DNA of 64,000 nucleotides, from contig VCJN01003431.1 of assembly GCA_006384855.1 (NCBI GenBank), positions 82,346-146,345 on the forward strand. The letters run 5' to 3'. Made by a program: the position numbers and the translations under genes. Source of the stretch: Tetraselmis striata. Its lineage: Eukaryota > Chlorophyta > Chlorodendrophyceae > Chlorodendrales > Chlorodendraceae. Below are positions 41,148 to 54,369 of the stretch, piece by piece. The stretch's first letter is position 1, and each line of letters starts with the position of its first letter. The notes under the pieces are model-generated. The model did not search any database. It worked only from the letters and a program-made list of their open reading frames with translations, and was not told where the DNA came from.

Positions 41148-44046
41148 ATGCGACTCGAACGCGCACCGCTCTCCGTTCTGATGGTGTGGCTGGTGCTGCT
41201 TGGCACGATGCCGCTCCAGTCGTCTGCTTTTTTCTCCAGCCCACCGGGATTTTCGCTCGCCAAAGATGCTTTATTTGAAGGCATCACAGGTAATTCTGAT
41301 ACCCAAATAAGCTTATGCCACATTCGATGTATGCCGTCGGCGGCACCCCGTACCGTTCAATCGGCGAGTAGCTTGCTTACTTGTGCGGCCTGCTGATGAT
41401 ATATGCGGCGGCCATTCGTATACATAATCCGATCAATCATTACTGTTCGGCCGTTTCAGTGCCACCGCCCCCCCACCGTGCCGCCCCTGATTTCTGATTT
41501 TCTGCGTAAGAAAGCTGGCACAGTCTGAGCGATGCCGCGTGCGCATGAAATTTTTATTGTCGCGATACTATAAATTGTCATGCCGTCTTTGAATCGTCCT
41601 GATAGATTATGTCACGAATAAGCGTGTCATTCCGTGTTCCGTTGTTAGTTTCACACTTCACACTTTGCCTATACTTTATTTCTATACAGAATAATTTGCG
41701 ACACACCCCTTGGAAGTCTCCTGGGTGGCCGTACACTTCGCAAATTGCGCATATCCCGGCCTGCATGACTATATATGCAACCTCAAGGCCGGAGTGAGAA
41801 TTCTTGCAGATAGCAGATTTGTGTTCAGAAATCACAATTTAGAACAACTAAGTTGCAACATGCACTGTCCAAACTGTAAGCCAAGATCTCCCTGATGACC
41901 CTCTGGAAAAGATTGCGGACTTGATCAAAGGACAGATTCCGGGTTCCAATCTTCCAGGTATGTGCATTTCTCCCTCTGGCATCGATCACTATGACGGTCG
42001 CATTTATTACGTAGAGAACGATAAGCCAATACATCATCAAAATTTTATCCATTGCGCTGAAGCACTTGACATGAACAACATACAACTTGCTTTGACAATG
42101 TTGTAAACAACAAACGTAGCAATTTGGGGTTCGTCGACAATAACATGGAAAACACGTTCATCATAACGACTGAATTTAATGCCTGCCTGCCCCACCCTTG
42201 AAGGCAATGGTAACGCGGACTGGCTACTTGGCGTCGATTGTGGTGGTCAGAATGGAGTAGACGCATTGGGAAGTTTTGCCTCGGGAGTCATGTCGGGGCT
42301 GTACAATCAACTGTCCTCTTTCCCAGGCTCTGGCCGCGTGACAGAGTCGATGTGCAACACACTCAAGAATACTATTGGTCCACTGCTGCAGCAGTTTCAC
42401 TGTCCAGGCATGCCCGACGTCACCATCTACGCAGGACCCGCCGCTGAAGTGGGTTTTTTCTATACCGTAACTGAAGCCATGGGCATCTACATTGATTCTG
42501 CAACCGGCGACATGGGATGCTACCGGACAGGATGTAAAGGAGGCGGCCTCGTCGCTGGTTTCAGTGGGGACATGGTGGTGGGCATGCTGGCTGCTGGCAG
42601 CGACCAGCTGCCTGGTGACGCCTGGGCTGGAGCGTTTGATCTGAAAGTGGCCGGTGGCGTTGGTCTCACTGTTGGTTTGACGTCGTCTGATTACCCGTTT
42701 GTTGAGGTGTCAACTGGAGGGGGCCTCAGCGCAAACTTTGGTTCTGTTCTGAAGTGCGGTACTGACGTATCCTACATCGAGAAGGGCAACAACGGAGGAG
42801 CACCTCTTCCACCAGCAGGTATGGAATTTGGACCTCTAAATCGGCGCAGGAACCGAGGGAGGCTGCTTATGCTGATGCCAGTAGCTGTGTTTACATGCTT
42901 TCCTTGGGAGCTAAGTCGAAGTCGCTAACAGCTCAGGCTGTATACTTGGTGCTAATAGTTGTCAGTGCGCGACACGCAGATGGGAAGACAAGTGCGCTCT
43001 CCAAATACCGCTACGGTGGCTGCTACACTGACTCGCCCAGCAGATCGTTCGGATTCCTTGTCAACGGGGGGATCAGAATTGATGAATGCGCTACCCTGGC
43101 CGCACGTTATGGCAGCGATCGATTTGCCATGCAGAATCCTTCGACAGACCTATTACACTTTGGAGAGGGGGAATGCTGGCTGTATGAGCAGCAGCCAGCT
43201 GTTGGCTACAACCCGGATGCTATACGCCGCCCTGACTCGGAGTGCGAGGTGGAGGCTCCCTGGGGAAGCCTGGCATCTTTCACATTGCTTTTTGGTGGAG
43301 CCTGGCGCAACGCTGTATACTACCGGACTGGCACAGTGGCGCCGCATGCCCCATCAGATGGCACCTCCGGCTACTGCAGCTGGAACGCCTGCACAGATGC
43401 TGCGCCCGAGTGGGACAACTGGTGCAGCCAGTCCCAGTCCAACTGCGAGGACAGCTGCGAGGCCGGCATGTGGTGCGCTGCCTCTGGTGGGCAAGCGCCG
43501 CCCTCTGACCCCCCTCCAGCATCCACTGGCGGTGACAACACCTCCGGCTACTGCAGCTGGAACGCCTGCCCCGACGCCGCCCCCGAGTGGGACAACTGGT
43601 GCAGCCAGCCTCAGTGGCACTGCGAGCACAACTGTGAGCATGGTGCTTGGTGTGCTGCCTCTGGTGGGCAAGCGCCGCCCTCCGACCCTCCTCCAGCATC
43701 CACTGGCGGTGATGACACCTCCGGCTACTGCAGCTGGAATGCCTGCGCCGACGCCACCCCCGAGTGGGACAACTGGTGCAGCCAGTCCCGGTCCAACTGT
43801 GAGGACAGCTGCGAGGCCGGCATGTGGTGCGCTGCTTCTCGCCCTCCTCCGGCATCCACTGGCGGTGACGACACCTCCGGCTACTGCAGCTGGAACGCCT
43901 GCGCCGACGCCGCCCCCGCGTGGGACAACTGGTGCAGCCAGTCCCGGTCCAACTGCGAGGACGGCTGCGAGGCCGGCGTGTGGTGCTCCACTCCCGTTGC
44001 AGGGCTGGGCAGGAAGAGAGCCAGGTCAAAGATGCTCCTGCTGTAG
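41148..44046 (+). CDS. Secreted WSC-domain protein with four Cys-rich repeats
   Basis: Exons 41148-41289, 41886-41957, 42204-42818 and 42980-44046; all three introns are phase 1 with GT-AG ends, giving 631 residues. Residues 1-27 form a signal peptide (LSVLMVWLVLLGTMP, cut near SSA). Residues ~70-276 are a Gly-rich, Cys-containing domain I do not recognise. Residues ~286-393 are a WSC-like domain (YRYGGCYTD...GEGECWLYE). From ~409 there are four repeats of about 50 residues, GYCSWNACxDAAPEWDNWC followed by NCE-x-x-CE-x-G-x-WC, joined by Pro/Ser/Gly linkers. The pattern resembles small Cys-rich modules of algal cell-wall or lectin-like proteins. I infer an extracellular, glycan-binding role. 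A TGTAA, the usual green-algal poly(A) signal, lies at 44213. Confidence 0.8.
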
Positions 44047-44912
44047 CTACCATGGACTGTGGCACAAGTAGGCGCCAAGGCATCAGGAACACCGTGCCTC
44101 ACTGAAAAGCTGAGACACGTTAAGCTCGCAATGTGGGGCTTGTCTCGTTCTGCGCCAGCCGGGTGTGGTGATGTGAATAGCTGCACCTTTCAATATTCTG
44201 CGCTGCCAGATTTGTAAGTCAAGATGCAAGCCAATAAAGGACAGATAAATCCGCTGCGCGCTCATATCCAGCTAGACCGGACATATAACTGTCAACTGCG
44301 CATCATTTCTGCTCTCCTATGCCGACGAATGCAGCCTGAGAATTGCAGCTCAGAGATTGTCAGTCACGAGTCTGGCACCCGAGCTACTGCCGAGCGCTTG
44401 CAGTGCCGGTATCCTCAGGGCAAGAGAACGAGATGGGGCTGCCAATGCCATCAAAAGGGGCGACCTTGTGCCGGCACATACTACGCTGCCTTCCTTTCCT
44501 TACCATGTTGGTCATACAGAAGAAATGGCACCATCCGCCACCGCTGCCGTGTCCACAAGCTCAGATAGCACATGCATGTGCCCAACTCCACGTGCTCTAC
44601 AATCAACAGGCTTTGGCAATAGCAGTCTACATTGTTGTCGGTGTCAGACGTCTGCTGTCTGATGCGCATTTGGCTGAATGTGCTGCAGAGCTGCCTATTA
44701 CCACCACTGCATAAGGCATCCAATTAGCAAAAGTGTCTCCACAACGCCTGCAACGACTGCACTTGGCGAGTGTCAAGGGGGACGTTAGACAGGATGGCTC
44801 TCTGCGCAACACCAGCACATTCATTCAGAATACTGCAGTACGGGAGGCAGATGGCGTGGTGAGTGATTACATGCTGTCGCACACCTCATAAATGATTACC
44901 GGATCATACACG

Positions 44913-44958
<46 letters not shown>

Positions 44959-45610
44959 TGCGCTCTCTCTTCAGCTCGCCCCCTTTGCTCCGCATTCATA
45001 CATGACATGTACACCAGCACCCGGATTCATGCATATGTACATTACTGATATATATATACATACATATATATATATATACATATATACATTACATTACTGT
45101 ACATTACTGTAATATATATATAACATTATATATTAACTTGCATTAATATATCACTTGCATTATGTACATTACTGTTTTATATATATATACATACATATAT
45201 ACTATAATATGTACACATACATACATATATTCACTTTTATAGTATGCATTATTACATATGTGCGTGGAAGTAAAACGGACACGTTGTATTGTGCTATAGA
45301 TACTTAATAAAAGAATACAATTGCGAGGCATATACGACTACATAGAATTATCCTCCATGGAAATTGAAATTTCTTACAACTTGGCTCCTGCTTGGTCTTT
45401 CATGTCAAACATGTCAGCTGTCTTACGGCCCGGCTGCACAAACCCGCATAGGGCCCATTAGTGCAAGCTTTAGTGCGCAGGCCTCTGAGGGCCAGGATTC
45501 TCGTCTAATATCATGTCCCCATCGCGATACTACGTCTACGAGTGCACTTTGGGTTGGATGAACGCGCAGACGCGGGAGGGATCTCCATGCATGAGCTGCC
45601 TAGTAGAATG
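44047..45610. other. 3' flank of WSC gene, duplicated downstream
   Basis: Short frames without domains, a CT microsatellite (about 44916-44960) and an AT-rich TATATA tract (45040-45260). The segment recurs at 55610-57018 and, in part, at 63270-64000. Frames are partly kept because the copies are young, not because they are coding. Confidence 0.6.
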
Positions 45611-45639
45611 GGGTGCTATGCGGAATTGGATACGTCGGC

Positions 45640-46270
45640 GGCATAGCAGTGCGTAGGTCAAAGCGCAATTGTGGACCATATCGCCCATCGTCCCATGACC
45701 GAGGTCAACCAGCATGCAGAATTGCAGGGCAAAAATGGAGAGTTACATGGTATTGCCATGAATCGGAACCCCTATGCCTACAAACAAATGTACAAGCACG
45801 GGCGCTATGCGGCCCATCACATGCCCGCATGCTGCGCACCCCCTCATGTGTCCCCAAGCCCCCCCCCCCCCCCCCCCCCCTCCTTCCTTGCCCCCCATAT
45901 CACCGTTCAAGAATTGGGGGGGAGGGGGGTGGGGGGGCATTTCACGTGGAAAGGACTTTCATAGCGGGTGCCGAGACTTGTGGGCTGGGCGCCGCACTGC
46001 TAGTTTTCCTCATGATTGCGTGGCAATTTGGGTTGGGTAAGACAGGTTGTACAAGTATCCGCTGCGAGTCTCCGCAATAAGTGGCGGCGTGCGGGCAATG
46101 GCAAAACATGGGTGAGGCATAATCAAATGCAGCAATGTGTGTTTTTCATCACATTATTCCACATTTGGTGATGTCACTGCATGCTTAGTTTTCTTTGCAC
46201 ATATGATTTCCTGACATGTGAAGGACGATGTATCATTGGTACCATCATATTGGGCGGAAACTTTATTTGC
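45640..46270. repeat. Dispersed repeat family, copy 2
   Basis: Partner of 13090-13760, with the same order of blocks and a C run at the same relative position (45859-45880). Confidence 0.7.
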
Positions 46271-46284
46271 CAATTGCTACACCC

Positions 46285-46460
46285 GTCATCAACGGGACAA
46301 AGTCGATTTGTCATCAGCGGGACAAATTGTTCTGTTATCAGCGGAGGGAAATCGGTATGTCATTAGTGTGACAAACTTGGCCTGTCATCAGTGAAATAAA
46401 ATTGATCTGTCATCAACGGGACAAAGTCGGACTGTCATTAGCAGAACAAAATTGGTCATT
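46285..46460. repeat. Degenerate 25-bp tandem repeat, seven copies
   Basis: GTCATCA-CGGGACAAA-T-G recurs at 46285, 46310, 46334, 46359, 46384, 46409 and 46433. Units are contiguous with substitutions and no spacers. Confidence 0.85.
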
Positions 46461-46996
46461 CTCAATTTTTTGATGGATGACGGACTAAAACCAACTGAAG
46501 ACGGACAATTTCAGGGTTTTGAGATTGGGAGTTGGACACGTCGCGATGCATCAAGGGTAGATAGCGCTTGGGGAATTTGAGTATATAATTCAGCATGACT
46601 ACAGCAGCACTGCCCAAAGAGGACCGCTCGTTTCAAACGCATGGTTCAGATTGAATAGATCAGCGATCCGCCCTGCGCTTTGTGTTTATCGAGCTGCAAT
46701 AGGGGAGTAGCGGGAAGAACGCCCCGCAACGTATGTAATGCATTAACATGGGCACTTTTTGCAATGCGGTTGTCGGCACACTGCTTTGCTGTGGCGGAAG
46801 GGGCCTTGGGTATGATTCCAACTCGTATAATACCGGGGTTTATGATGCCCCACCAATACTATTGAGAGGCCAGCAAGGCGGAATACGCTGGCTTTGAGTG
46901 GACTCTCCGATGCGCAGGCAGCCCTTAGTCATGACAGAATACACGCGATATCGCAGCGAGCGCGGTGACATCCACAGGCGCGGATGCCTATGATGC

Positions 46997-49900
46997 CTAG
47001 CGGGCACGGCGGCGTGTGTTGTTCAGCAGAGCCATGATGATCCGGAGCATGGCCGAGTCGCCGTGGTGGTTGCCCGTGGCGGAAGTCATCGACGGCGACC
47101 GGCCCAGCGAGAGAGCACGCCCATCGGCCGCCGCTTCCCCGTCGGCGCCCTGGTTTGGGAACTCAAACGGCCTCATCTTGCGCAGGTATGAGTGGGAGTA
47201 CATGTTGACGTGCGCGAAGAACGTGGTGATCTTCGGATTGGAGCTGGGGTCCCCAAAGCGGAACATCTGCAGCGGGCGGTCGTTGGGGTCCATCTCGTAC
47301 TGCTGCTTCCCTGCTTCCGGGTCCGGGATGATGCTCCCCTGCCTCGGCTTGCGGCCTCGCTTCCACTTGCTGAAGAACATCCACACTGACTTCCAGCGCG
47401 CCTCGGTGGCGATTATGATCTCGGCCTTCTGGAGCATGGCCTGGTCTTGCGCGTCCGACATGGTGGTCGTGTACGTGGTGTTCATGAGTGCGATGAGGAG
47501 GTTCAGCAGCACCAGGTTGCTCATCAGCGTGAAGCCCACAAACAGGAACGTGACCAGCAGGCACGAATCCTCCTCGGGCGGACAGTACTCATCGTACGCG
47601 ACGTCGCCGACCATGGTGCGGAACAGGGTGAGGATGGAGCTCCCAAAGGTGCAGAATGGGCACGGCTCGCTCTCTCCACGGCCGTCCGGGTTGTCGGAGC
47701 GGTAGAGCAGGTTCAGGGCCGCCGCATAGGATATGAGGATGGAGCCGTAGATGAGCGCAAAACGTTTCACGATGTCGCCGAGCAGCATGTTCACGAGCAT
47801 GACGACAAAGGGGCCCAGCTCGCGGCTGCTGCGGGCAAAGAACCAGGTGTAGAACCAACCGAAGACCAGGCCGGAAGCGAGGAAGCCGTCCGCGATGGTG
47901 CCGTCCTCAAACCCGCCTGGGTTGGCCAACCACATGCCCCAGTGGACCGTCATGCAGCCCAGGAAGAGGAGGTGCGCGAGCATGTACACCACCGTCAGCG
48001 TGAAGCGCTGCGTCAGCGTCTTCCACCGCGGCATAAAGTCGACTTGCCACCAGAGGGAGAGGGCGCGCAGGTGCGTGGAATTTGGCATCGCGTTGTTGTA
48101 GTCTTCGATGTACTCTGCGCGAAGGGAATTTGGCCCGGCCCCACCCGCCGGCTTTTCCTCCAGCGTGAAGTACGTGAAATCCTCAGGAAACGGCACCGCC
48201 GGCGGGAAGCGCCTCGGCGCCCTCTGCTTGATATTGACGCGGTAGTGCTTGAACCAGATGCTGTACCAGTCCCACAGCTGCAGGAGCCAGAAGAACAGCG
48301 TGAGCGCGAAGCAGGTGTGCTCCATCCACACCACTGAGTCTGAGGTGCCCTTGGTGCACGCCAGCAAGGTGGCGAGCGACACCAGGGTGAGGTACAGCGC
48401 GCAGGTGATGCCGAAGTCCCACACCACGTAGCGCTGCCACTTGAAGTTGAGGATCTCATTCAGAATGCCCTCCTGCAGGAGGAACCCGTACCGGTGGTGG
48501 ACGATGACAGCGAGAGCGGACTCCCCCGGCGGCGCCTCCTCGGGAATCGTGCCCTCCATCTTCGCCAGCCACGCGCGCTTCAAGTCGCCATTGACGTCCC
48601 CCTCGCCGCCCTTGTCCTCGAGCAGGGGCCCATCCTCGGTCTTCTCTCCCCGCGGTCTGAGGTGCTCATCGTGCGCAATTGCCGCCTCCATGGTGTCCAG
48701 CTCGCGCAGCGGGATCTGGTACGAGGCTATGTGGTCAAACGTCCACGACAGCTCGGACTGCTCGCGCAGCGCGACGTAAAACATGTCCTCGTACCCCAGG
48801 CGCGCCGCCAGCACGAGCTGGGAGTAGCCCTTGCGGTTGCGGCTGCTCTGGTTGAGCTTGCTCTTGTACTCGGAGCACAGGTAGCGGTACGCCTCCGGCT
48901 TTCGGTGGTACACAGTCATGTGGAGCGCCGTGTTGCCGTGGCTGTCACGCATGTTGATGTCGGCTCCGTGCTCAATGAGCAGGTCGATCAGTTTGGTCTG
49001 GTCCTTCCATTGCATCACCGTCTGGGAGACGGCAAACGACAGCGCATACTCCCCTGCCGCAGGCCGGCATGACAAGGGTGACTCAATAGCTCAGCACTGA
49101 CAACGCCACCATGACTGCGCCCAACCAGGCAACATCCAATCCAGTCTGGGGCGGGATGTGTGCTCGGAGCCGGGGACACCCGCCGCAATGATGGCGGCAC
49201 GGGGCCTGCGACTTAGCATGTGGTACATGTAGAGGGATGTTGTCTGGCGTGCAGCCCCGCTCTCGCACTTGCCCAACTGCCCACCAATGCGCAGGATACT
49301 CCTGTAAGGCCATTCCTCCATTTTGAGGAGAGGTGAGCTGACCTAAACCGGGGATATATTTTGAGCTCCCCCTCCACCTCGTCAGATCAAGGGCATGGTT
49401 ACAAGGATAGCAGCCCGAGAAAGCACGGAAGAAGAGAAACCCCAAGCCTCCACCTCATTCGTAATGCGTTATTTCTAATACTTCATGCACTAGAACATGA
49501 ACCACCATGTAATTAATTGTGACGTGTGGCATGCACTTCCAACCACGATGTGATACACCCCTGCCTCTTCCCCACCCCAACTGCCTATGGCAAGCCACTA
49601 ATGCACAGAGGGGGTGGGAGAAAGATGAGAGAAATAGCCTTGGGTAAGGACCGGCCGAGACTGCACTTGGGTGCGGGATGCAGTGGGCGGCTAGTGGGGG
49701 CTGTGTACTGGTTTCGGAGCAATTATAGCGTATCGACGAACGGTCGCGCGGCACGTGTTGCCATCGTTTTTTTTTTTCGCCCCCGGGACAGGACTGGCAC
49801 CAGTGAAACCCTTGCAGCGTCTCTACGACGGCCGTTTAGGCAGCAATCCAGTTACGGAAAGCCCTGGGTAGGCGACGCTCTGTCATAGTCATCAAGCAAA

Positions 49901-50229
49901 TTGCCATCGTTATTCTGCCGACAAGCTATCCGCTCGCCCACCGGCAACATGCATAACTGCCCAGAGCTCTCGTAAGCATTCTCTTTGCCCACAATTACAC
50001 CGCCTAGCGACGGCGTTGGATTGCGGGCGGGCGAAAGGAGAGTCGAGGGGATCTGTGAGATGGCTGGCTGCGTGATGTGTACAGGTGGTTCAACTCTTGT
50101 CGCGGGCCGGCGAGGCGGCGACAGGCGCGCGTGCCCGTTCACCGTCAGACGTCAGTTGGGTGCCAATTACTGTTAAAGTACTGATTACGAGCCTGCCGAA
50201 ATTTACGGACATACCGTCGACAGTGACGA

Positions 50230-50262
<33 letters not shown>

Positions 50263-51368
50263 GCGTGCATTTCCGGGTGAAATTCTGTCCTAAACCAGGT
50301 GTCTGAATCGGAATGGCCCAACCAAACCCTTAGTAATCCTTCATAACTCTCATCCTAGGATGTCCGGACAATCATCCGTCCTCATCCTCATTCGGACAAT
50401 CCTCGGATATGGAAATCTGTCCTCAAAAACACCGGTCTAACGCGACAACTCCTTTATATATTTTTTCCTGGGTTATCCTTGTCCTAGGATATCCTAGGAC
50501 GTGTCCTGTTCCGCAACCCCAGGATAATCGTCGGATGTCTGCTGGCCGCCGGCCACACCGCCCACACATGCTACTCTTCCGTGGCATGTTTGTGTTAGTG
50601 TGCGCGGCAGTTGGAGGATTGCAGGGGAGAAAAGAAGGGGGGGGTACCGTAGTAGCATCCCGGGTTGGTTGTTTTGTCGAAGAACGCCCCAATGGCGCGG
50701 CAGTGGATGAAGTCGTATTTCTGCTGATCTGTCATCAGTCCCTTCTCGATGGCCACCTTCACGTGGTCCTCGAGCAGCTCCTTGACGATTCCGTGCTTCC
50801 CGTTCACGACCGCGATGTGCAGAAGGGTCTCCCCCTCATAAAAGGAGAAGCTGCGTTGGTTCAGCGCGTTGGTCCTGTCTGTTGCGTCCTGAGAGCCGCC
50901 TCCTTGGGCCTTAGGGTCGCGCAGCTGGTAGGGCAGGAACAGCACGCTGGGGTAGGGGTTGCCATGCAGCTTCGGCCGCTCCTCCGTCACTGCCAGCTGC
51001 TTGTCCCTCAAAGAGTCCAGCAGCTGCATCGCACGGTCAAACTGGCCTAGCAGAAATGCGTACGTCACCACGTTCTCGCCAAACAGGCCCCGCTGCAGCA
51101 CGCTGTAGTCCGACCAATCGGGCCCCCAGTTCCAGAGTCCGGTGTCGGTGGACCACAGCTCCCAGATGGGGCGCTCCTCTGCAGCCTTTGCGGTAGAGTT
51201 GAGCTTCTCCAGCGGCCCTGGCGCCGTGGCCGTTTTCATGTTCTTCACCGTCGTCGTGTGCCTTCCTGTCGTGTTCCGCTCCGCCATGCCTTGCTTTTTC
51301 CGAGCCTGGTCGCTGCAGCATTTCACATACTGAAAAGCCGTCACCGCCTTCTCCGGCTCTACCTGCAT
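46997..51368 (-). CDS. TRPV-like cation channel
   Basis: Minus-strand exons 51368-50648 and 49053-46997 join in phase 1 (ACG|GTACCC...GCAG|GG), giving 925 residues from ATG 51368. The junction restores CYYGEYALSF, typical of the ankyrin region of TRPV channels (YYGE-x-x-LSFA). Ankyrin repeats are visible at ~179-200 (GETLLHIA) and ~264-286 (HGADINMRDSHGNTALHM). Six hydrophobic spans follow from ~449; the pore loop reads TLFRTMVGD (~716-724) and S6 LMSNLVLLNLLIALMN (~750-765). The C-terminal tail is polar and basic. Expected role: a non-selective or Ca2+ channel in the plasma or ciliary membrane. An extra 5' exon cannot be excluded. The part upstream of 48716 is duplicated in unit B. Confidence 0.85.
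49768..49900 (-). mobile_element. LINE 3' end (copy 4) with target-site duplication
   Basis: A 133-bp minus-strand copy of the LINE 3' tip, starting at a T run (A-tail), then CGCCCCCGGGACAGGACTGG. It is flanked by TTGCCATCGTT at 49758 and again at 49901. Unit B has a single TTGCCGTCGTT there, giving the empty site. It lies in the channel-gene intron. Confidence 0.9.
50231..50260. repeat. Poly-C run in TRPV intron
   Basis: About 30 C, interrupted and shorter in the unit B counterpart (58647-58664). Confidence 0.8.
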
Positions 51369-51384
51369 CGCGGCGCCCACTACA

Positions 51385-53362
51385 GTCAGCTAATGATACG
51401 AGCTATGCCGACCTGAGCACGATGCCACCGTGTAGTGACGGGCTCGGTGCAGCCAACAGTCTGGAGGCATGCAGACGGGGGCATGCACAGCCTGGATAAA
51501 GCGAAATGTGCTGAATGCAGAGCAGAGCGGAGCAGCTCCATACCTCGGCTGTGGAGTGCTCCCCCTGCACCAGCCACTCCTTACGCTTGTGCTGCAAATC
51601 TCGATACCAGGAGATGCAGTATCCAGGGCCATACCCTGCGCACACCGGCACACCACCGCCCATCGGCTCAGCTGGTACGTGCTCAAGCCAAACATAGCAC
51701 CCCCTCCCCCACCACTACCACCCATGACTCACCCACCGCCACCAACCCCCCCCCCCTCCCCCACCGCCCCCACCCTCTGCATCGGTTTCTCCCTGGCCAG
51801 CCGTGGGCTGGATGGGATTCCCAGGGGAGGCACTGCGCACGCTAAAACAGTCGGAGCGCATCGGGCGCCCAAACCCTCAGGCATCAGCCAGCCGCCGCGC
51901 AACAACCCTCGTCCTGCGGCGGTAGCTCGCCGCCACGAGCTGCGTGCGTACCTGTCAGAAACTGGCTGCTGGAACCATCATCCATCTCGACCGCCTGATG
52001 CGTTCGCTGGCGGCCGCGCTGCAGCGGCTCCCTGTCGGCGGTGCCAGGCTATATTCTGGCGTGCTGCGTGAGCCTTCGCGACGTTGCGGCGAAACTGCCT
52101 GTCGGCGGCCGCACGCGCGCGCACATGCGCGCTCAACAGCCGTGAAGCATACAATCCATAGTGAGCAGGATACATAAGGGCATCTAACGGTGTTGACGAC
52201 ATGCGGCTGCATGCCTTGTGAGGGGGGGAGGGGCGGGGGGGGGGCGGGGGGGGGGGGGGGGGGGGGGGTGAGGGAAGGGGGGGGGGTCTCGTCGAGGGAT
52301 ACATGCCGCCGCCAGCAACATTCAACCTGAAGTAACAGGAGTTCGTACTACGGGTAGTGACCTTCGTACGTACAATGGCTACCTGTACTGGTGTCTCATA
52401 GTACATCAGCACGACGAACCACCCGGGCGGAGACCCGCACGGCGGCGCGGAACAACTCACGACAGTTCATGCAGTTCTACACACTAGCGTCTATACCTGT
52501 AGGTAGAAAGCCTACCGACCTGGAGGAACGTTGTCGCAGAAGGGGGGCGCTAAAGCAACTGTACAATGGCCTGAAGGCAGCAGGACGGCAGCCCAAACCG
52601 GGCGTGCTGTACTGTCAATATCACCAGCTTGATAAATGAGGCACATGTGCGCTATGAACATGCGCGTGCGCCGGCCGCAGGCGGGAAGGGGCACATACAA
52701 TAAGGGGTAATAACACGTGTTCGTCGGGAGTGAGATGTTCCCGGCACAGTACCCCGGACACAAATGTAGCGCTGCCGTCTTGGCCGAAAGTGGTATGTCC
52801 TGCTGGAAACCCGTCATCTAGTGCCTGTGATTGTGATGTTGCCTGCAGGGGCAACATGTGACGCCGAGCCCCAGCAGTAGCAGGTCGCATGCAGTAGCAG
52901 TGTGCATGCTGGCGCTACTCGTACCTTCACTACTCTTGCGGCAGCAGCACGATAATGCACGGGCCACCAGTACAGGTGGCCTGATGTGCTGTGTACCTTC
53001 TAGTACTGCTCTTATTGGTCCATTTGTTACTGACCTTCACAGCTCGTGTGAATTAATTTAACAACAGTTGAATTAGGGTTAGCAAAGCAGGGGGCGCACA
53101 GTTTTGCCAAAACGGTGTCAGACCTCGTACAACGTTTGGCACAGGGGCGCAGGCCCCAAAGCACGCATGAATCAAAGGGTTGGGAAGGGTGGGTGGGCTA
53201 GCTGGAAGCTGGCGCAAAGGCAGAAGGTGGAGACACCGCCGCGTCGCGGGGCGTCATATCGGGGTGAGGGATGGACGTGGGCACGGCAGTAGCGTACTTA
53301 CTAGCCGCGTATGGCGGAATTGTAACGTCGGGTAACACCCGTCGTACTTAGCCCTATGCAAT
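51385..53362. other. Upstream flank of TRPV gene, no gene recognised
   Basis: Includes an interrupted G run (52219-52268). An 82-codon plus-strand frame (52391-52639, ending KAAGRQPKPGVLYCQYHQLDK) is kept in unit B at 60726-60974, but the copies are too young for that to be informative. Near-identical to 59757-61690. Confidence 0.5.
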
Positions 53363-53384
53363 TCAAACCTCTATAATTCTCAAT

Positions 53385-53657
53385 ATGACCATTAGCAAAG
53401 CAGGGGGCTCGCAGTTTGCCACCATGTCGCCATTTGGCGTGGCAGCCTGGCTGGTTGACCGCCCCAGGGGGTCATCCAGCCAGAGAGGTGCCATGCTGCT
53501 TGACACGGCAGCACTGTTGGGTCGATGTAGTCGAGCACCACGCCGGACTCCATCGCCCAGCCGCCGAAGTACTTGATCTTCTGCATCGTCACGCTGATCA
53601 CGTACGCGGCTGTTGTGGCTCCCTTGCGGAGGGAGTGGGACGTCCACGCAAACCCCG

Positions 53658-53689
<32 letters not shown>

Positions 53690-54360
53690 CTCGTGCACTG
53701 CTGTCAACACCAGTTGCAACCAACTGGTGAGGGTGTCCGCCGTCCCTTTGGCCTGCCCCTCGGGCTGGCTGATGGCCCATCGCGCCGCTAGCACGCGGCC
53801 GCCGGCGAACACCTGACGGGCGGCATCAAAGTAGTGCAGCAGCGCCGCGATGTCGGCATGCGCTGACGCTAGCAACTAACACGACAACTTCTTGCTTGCA
53901 TCCGCGCCACGCTGGCCTTTCCGGTCACGATGGTGTAGGAGGATCCTGCCGTCCGGGCCGACCGTGAGGTCGCCCGTACGACACTCCACCCCCGCTCCTC
54001 CGCGGCAGAAAAACAGACAAAGCACGACGACCGCCAGGTTGGCGCGGAACAGCTCCACGTGCACCACAGTACTTGGATCCGTGCCCCAGGTAGGTCCCAG
54101 CTCCAGCCATAGGGCTTTTGCCAGGGTCGGGGCTTTCAGCACCACACGCGCGGGCAATGGGGCCCGCATCAGCTCGGGGTTTAGCGTCACCTGCGACGCC
54201 GCAAGGCCCTTGCGGACCCTGCTCACCAGATCGCCCAGAGCCCTCGGCTCCCGGCCATGGTCCTTGAAGAAGTTGTTGACGACCGACAGGTAAGGCTGCA
54301 AGCTGGAAGCTTTGATCGTCCCCAGGTTGCCCAACTACGTGACGTACCGTGCCATAGTCC
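53385..54360 (-). pseudogene. Tyrosine recombinase remnant, copy 1
   Basis: On the minus strand TMARYVT-stop-LGNLGTIKASSLQPYLSVVNNFF aligns with VVRYVAWIGERGHIAAKSLQPYLSAINTFF of the recombinase at 14642-16228. Later WTSHSLRKGATTAA, FGGWAMES and VVLDYIDPTVLP match its catalytic end. There are in-frame TAG stops at the Trp position and after KKLSC, and a C run (G run 53661-53689 on plus) between the core and HSLRKG shifts frame. Only the C-terminal ~300 residues are present. The divergence suggests a different subfamily from the 14.6 kb copy. Confidence 0.8.
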
Positions 54361-54369
54361 CGGGGTGCG

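Noticed and set aside
46285..46460. CRISPR-like array
   Set aside because: Units are contiguous without spacers and degenerate, and the DNA is eukaryotic.
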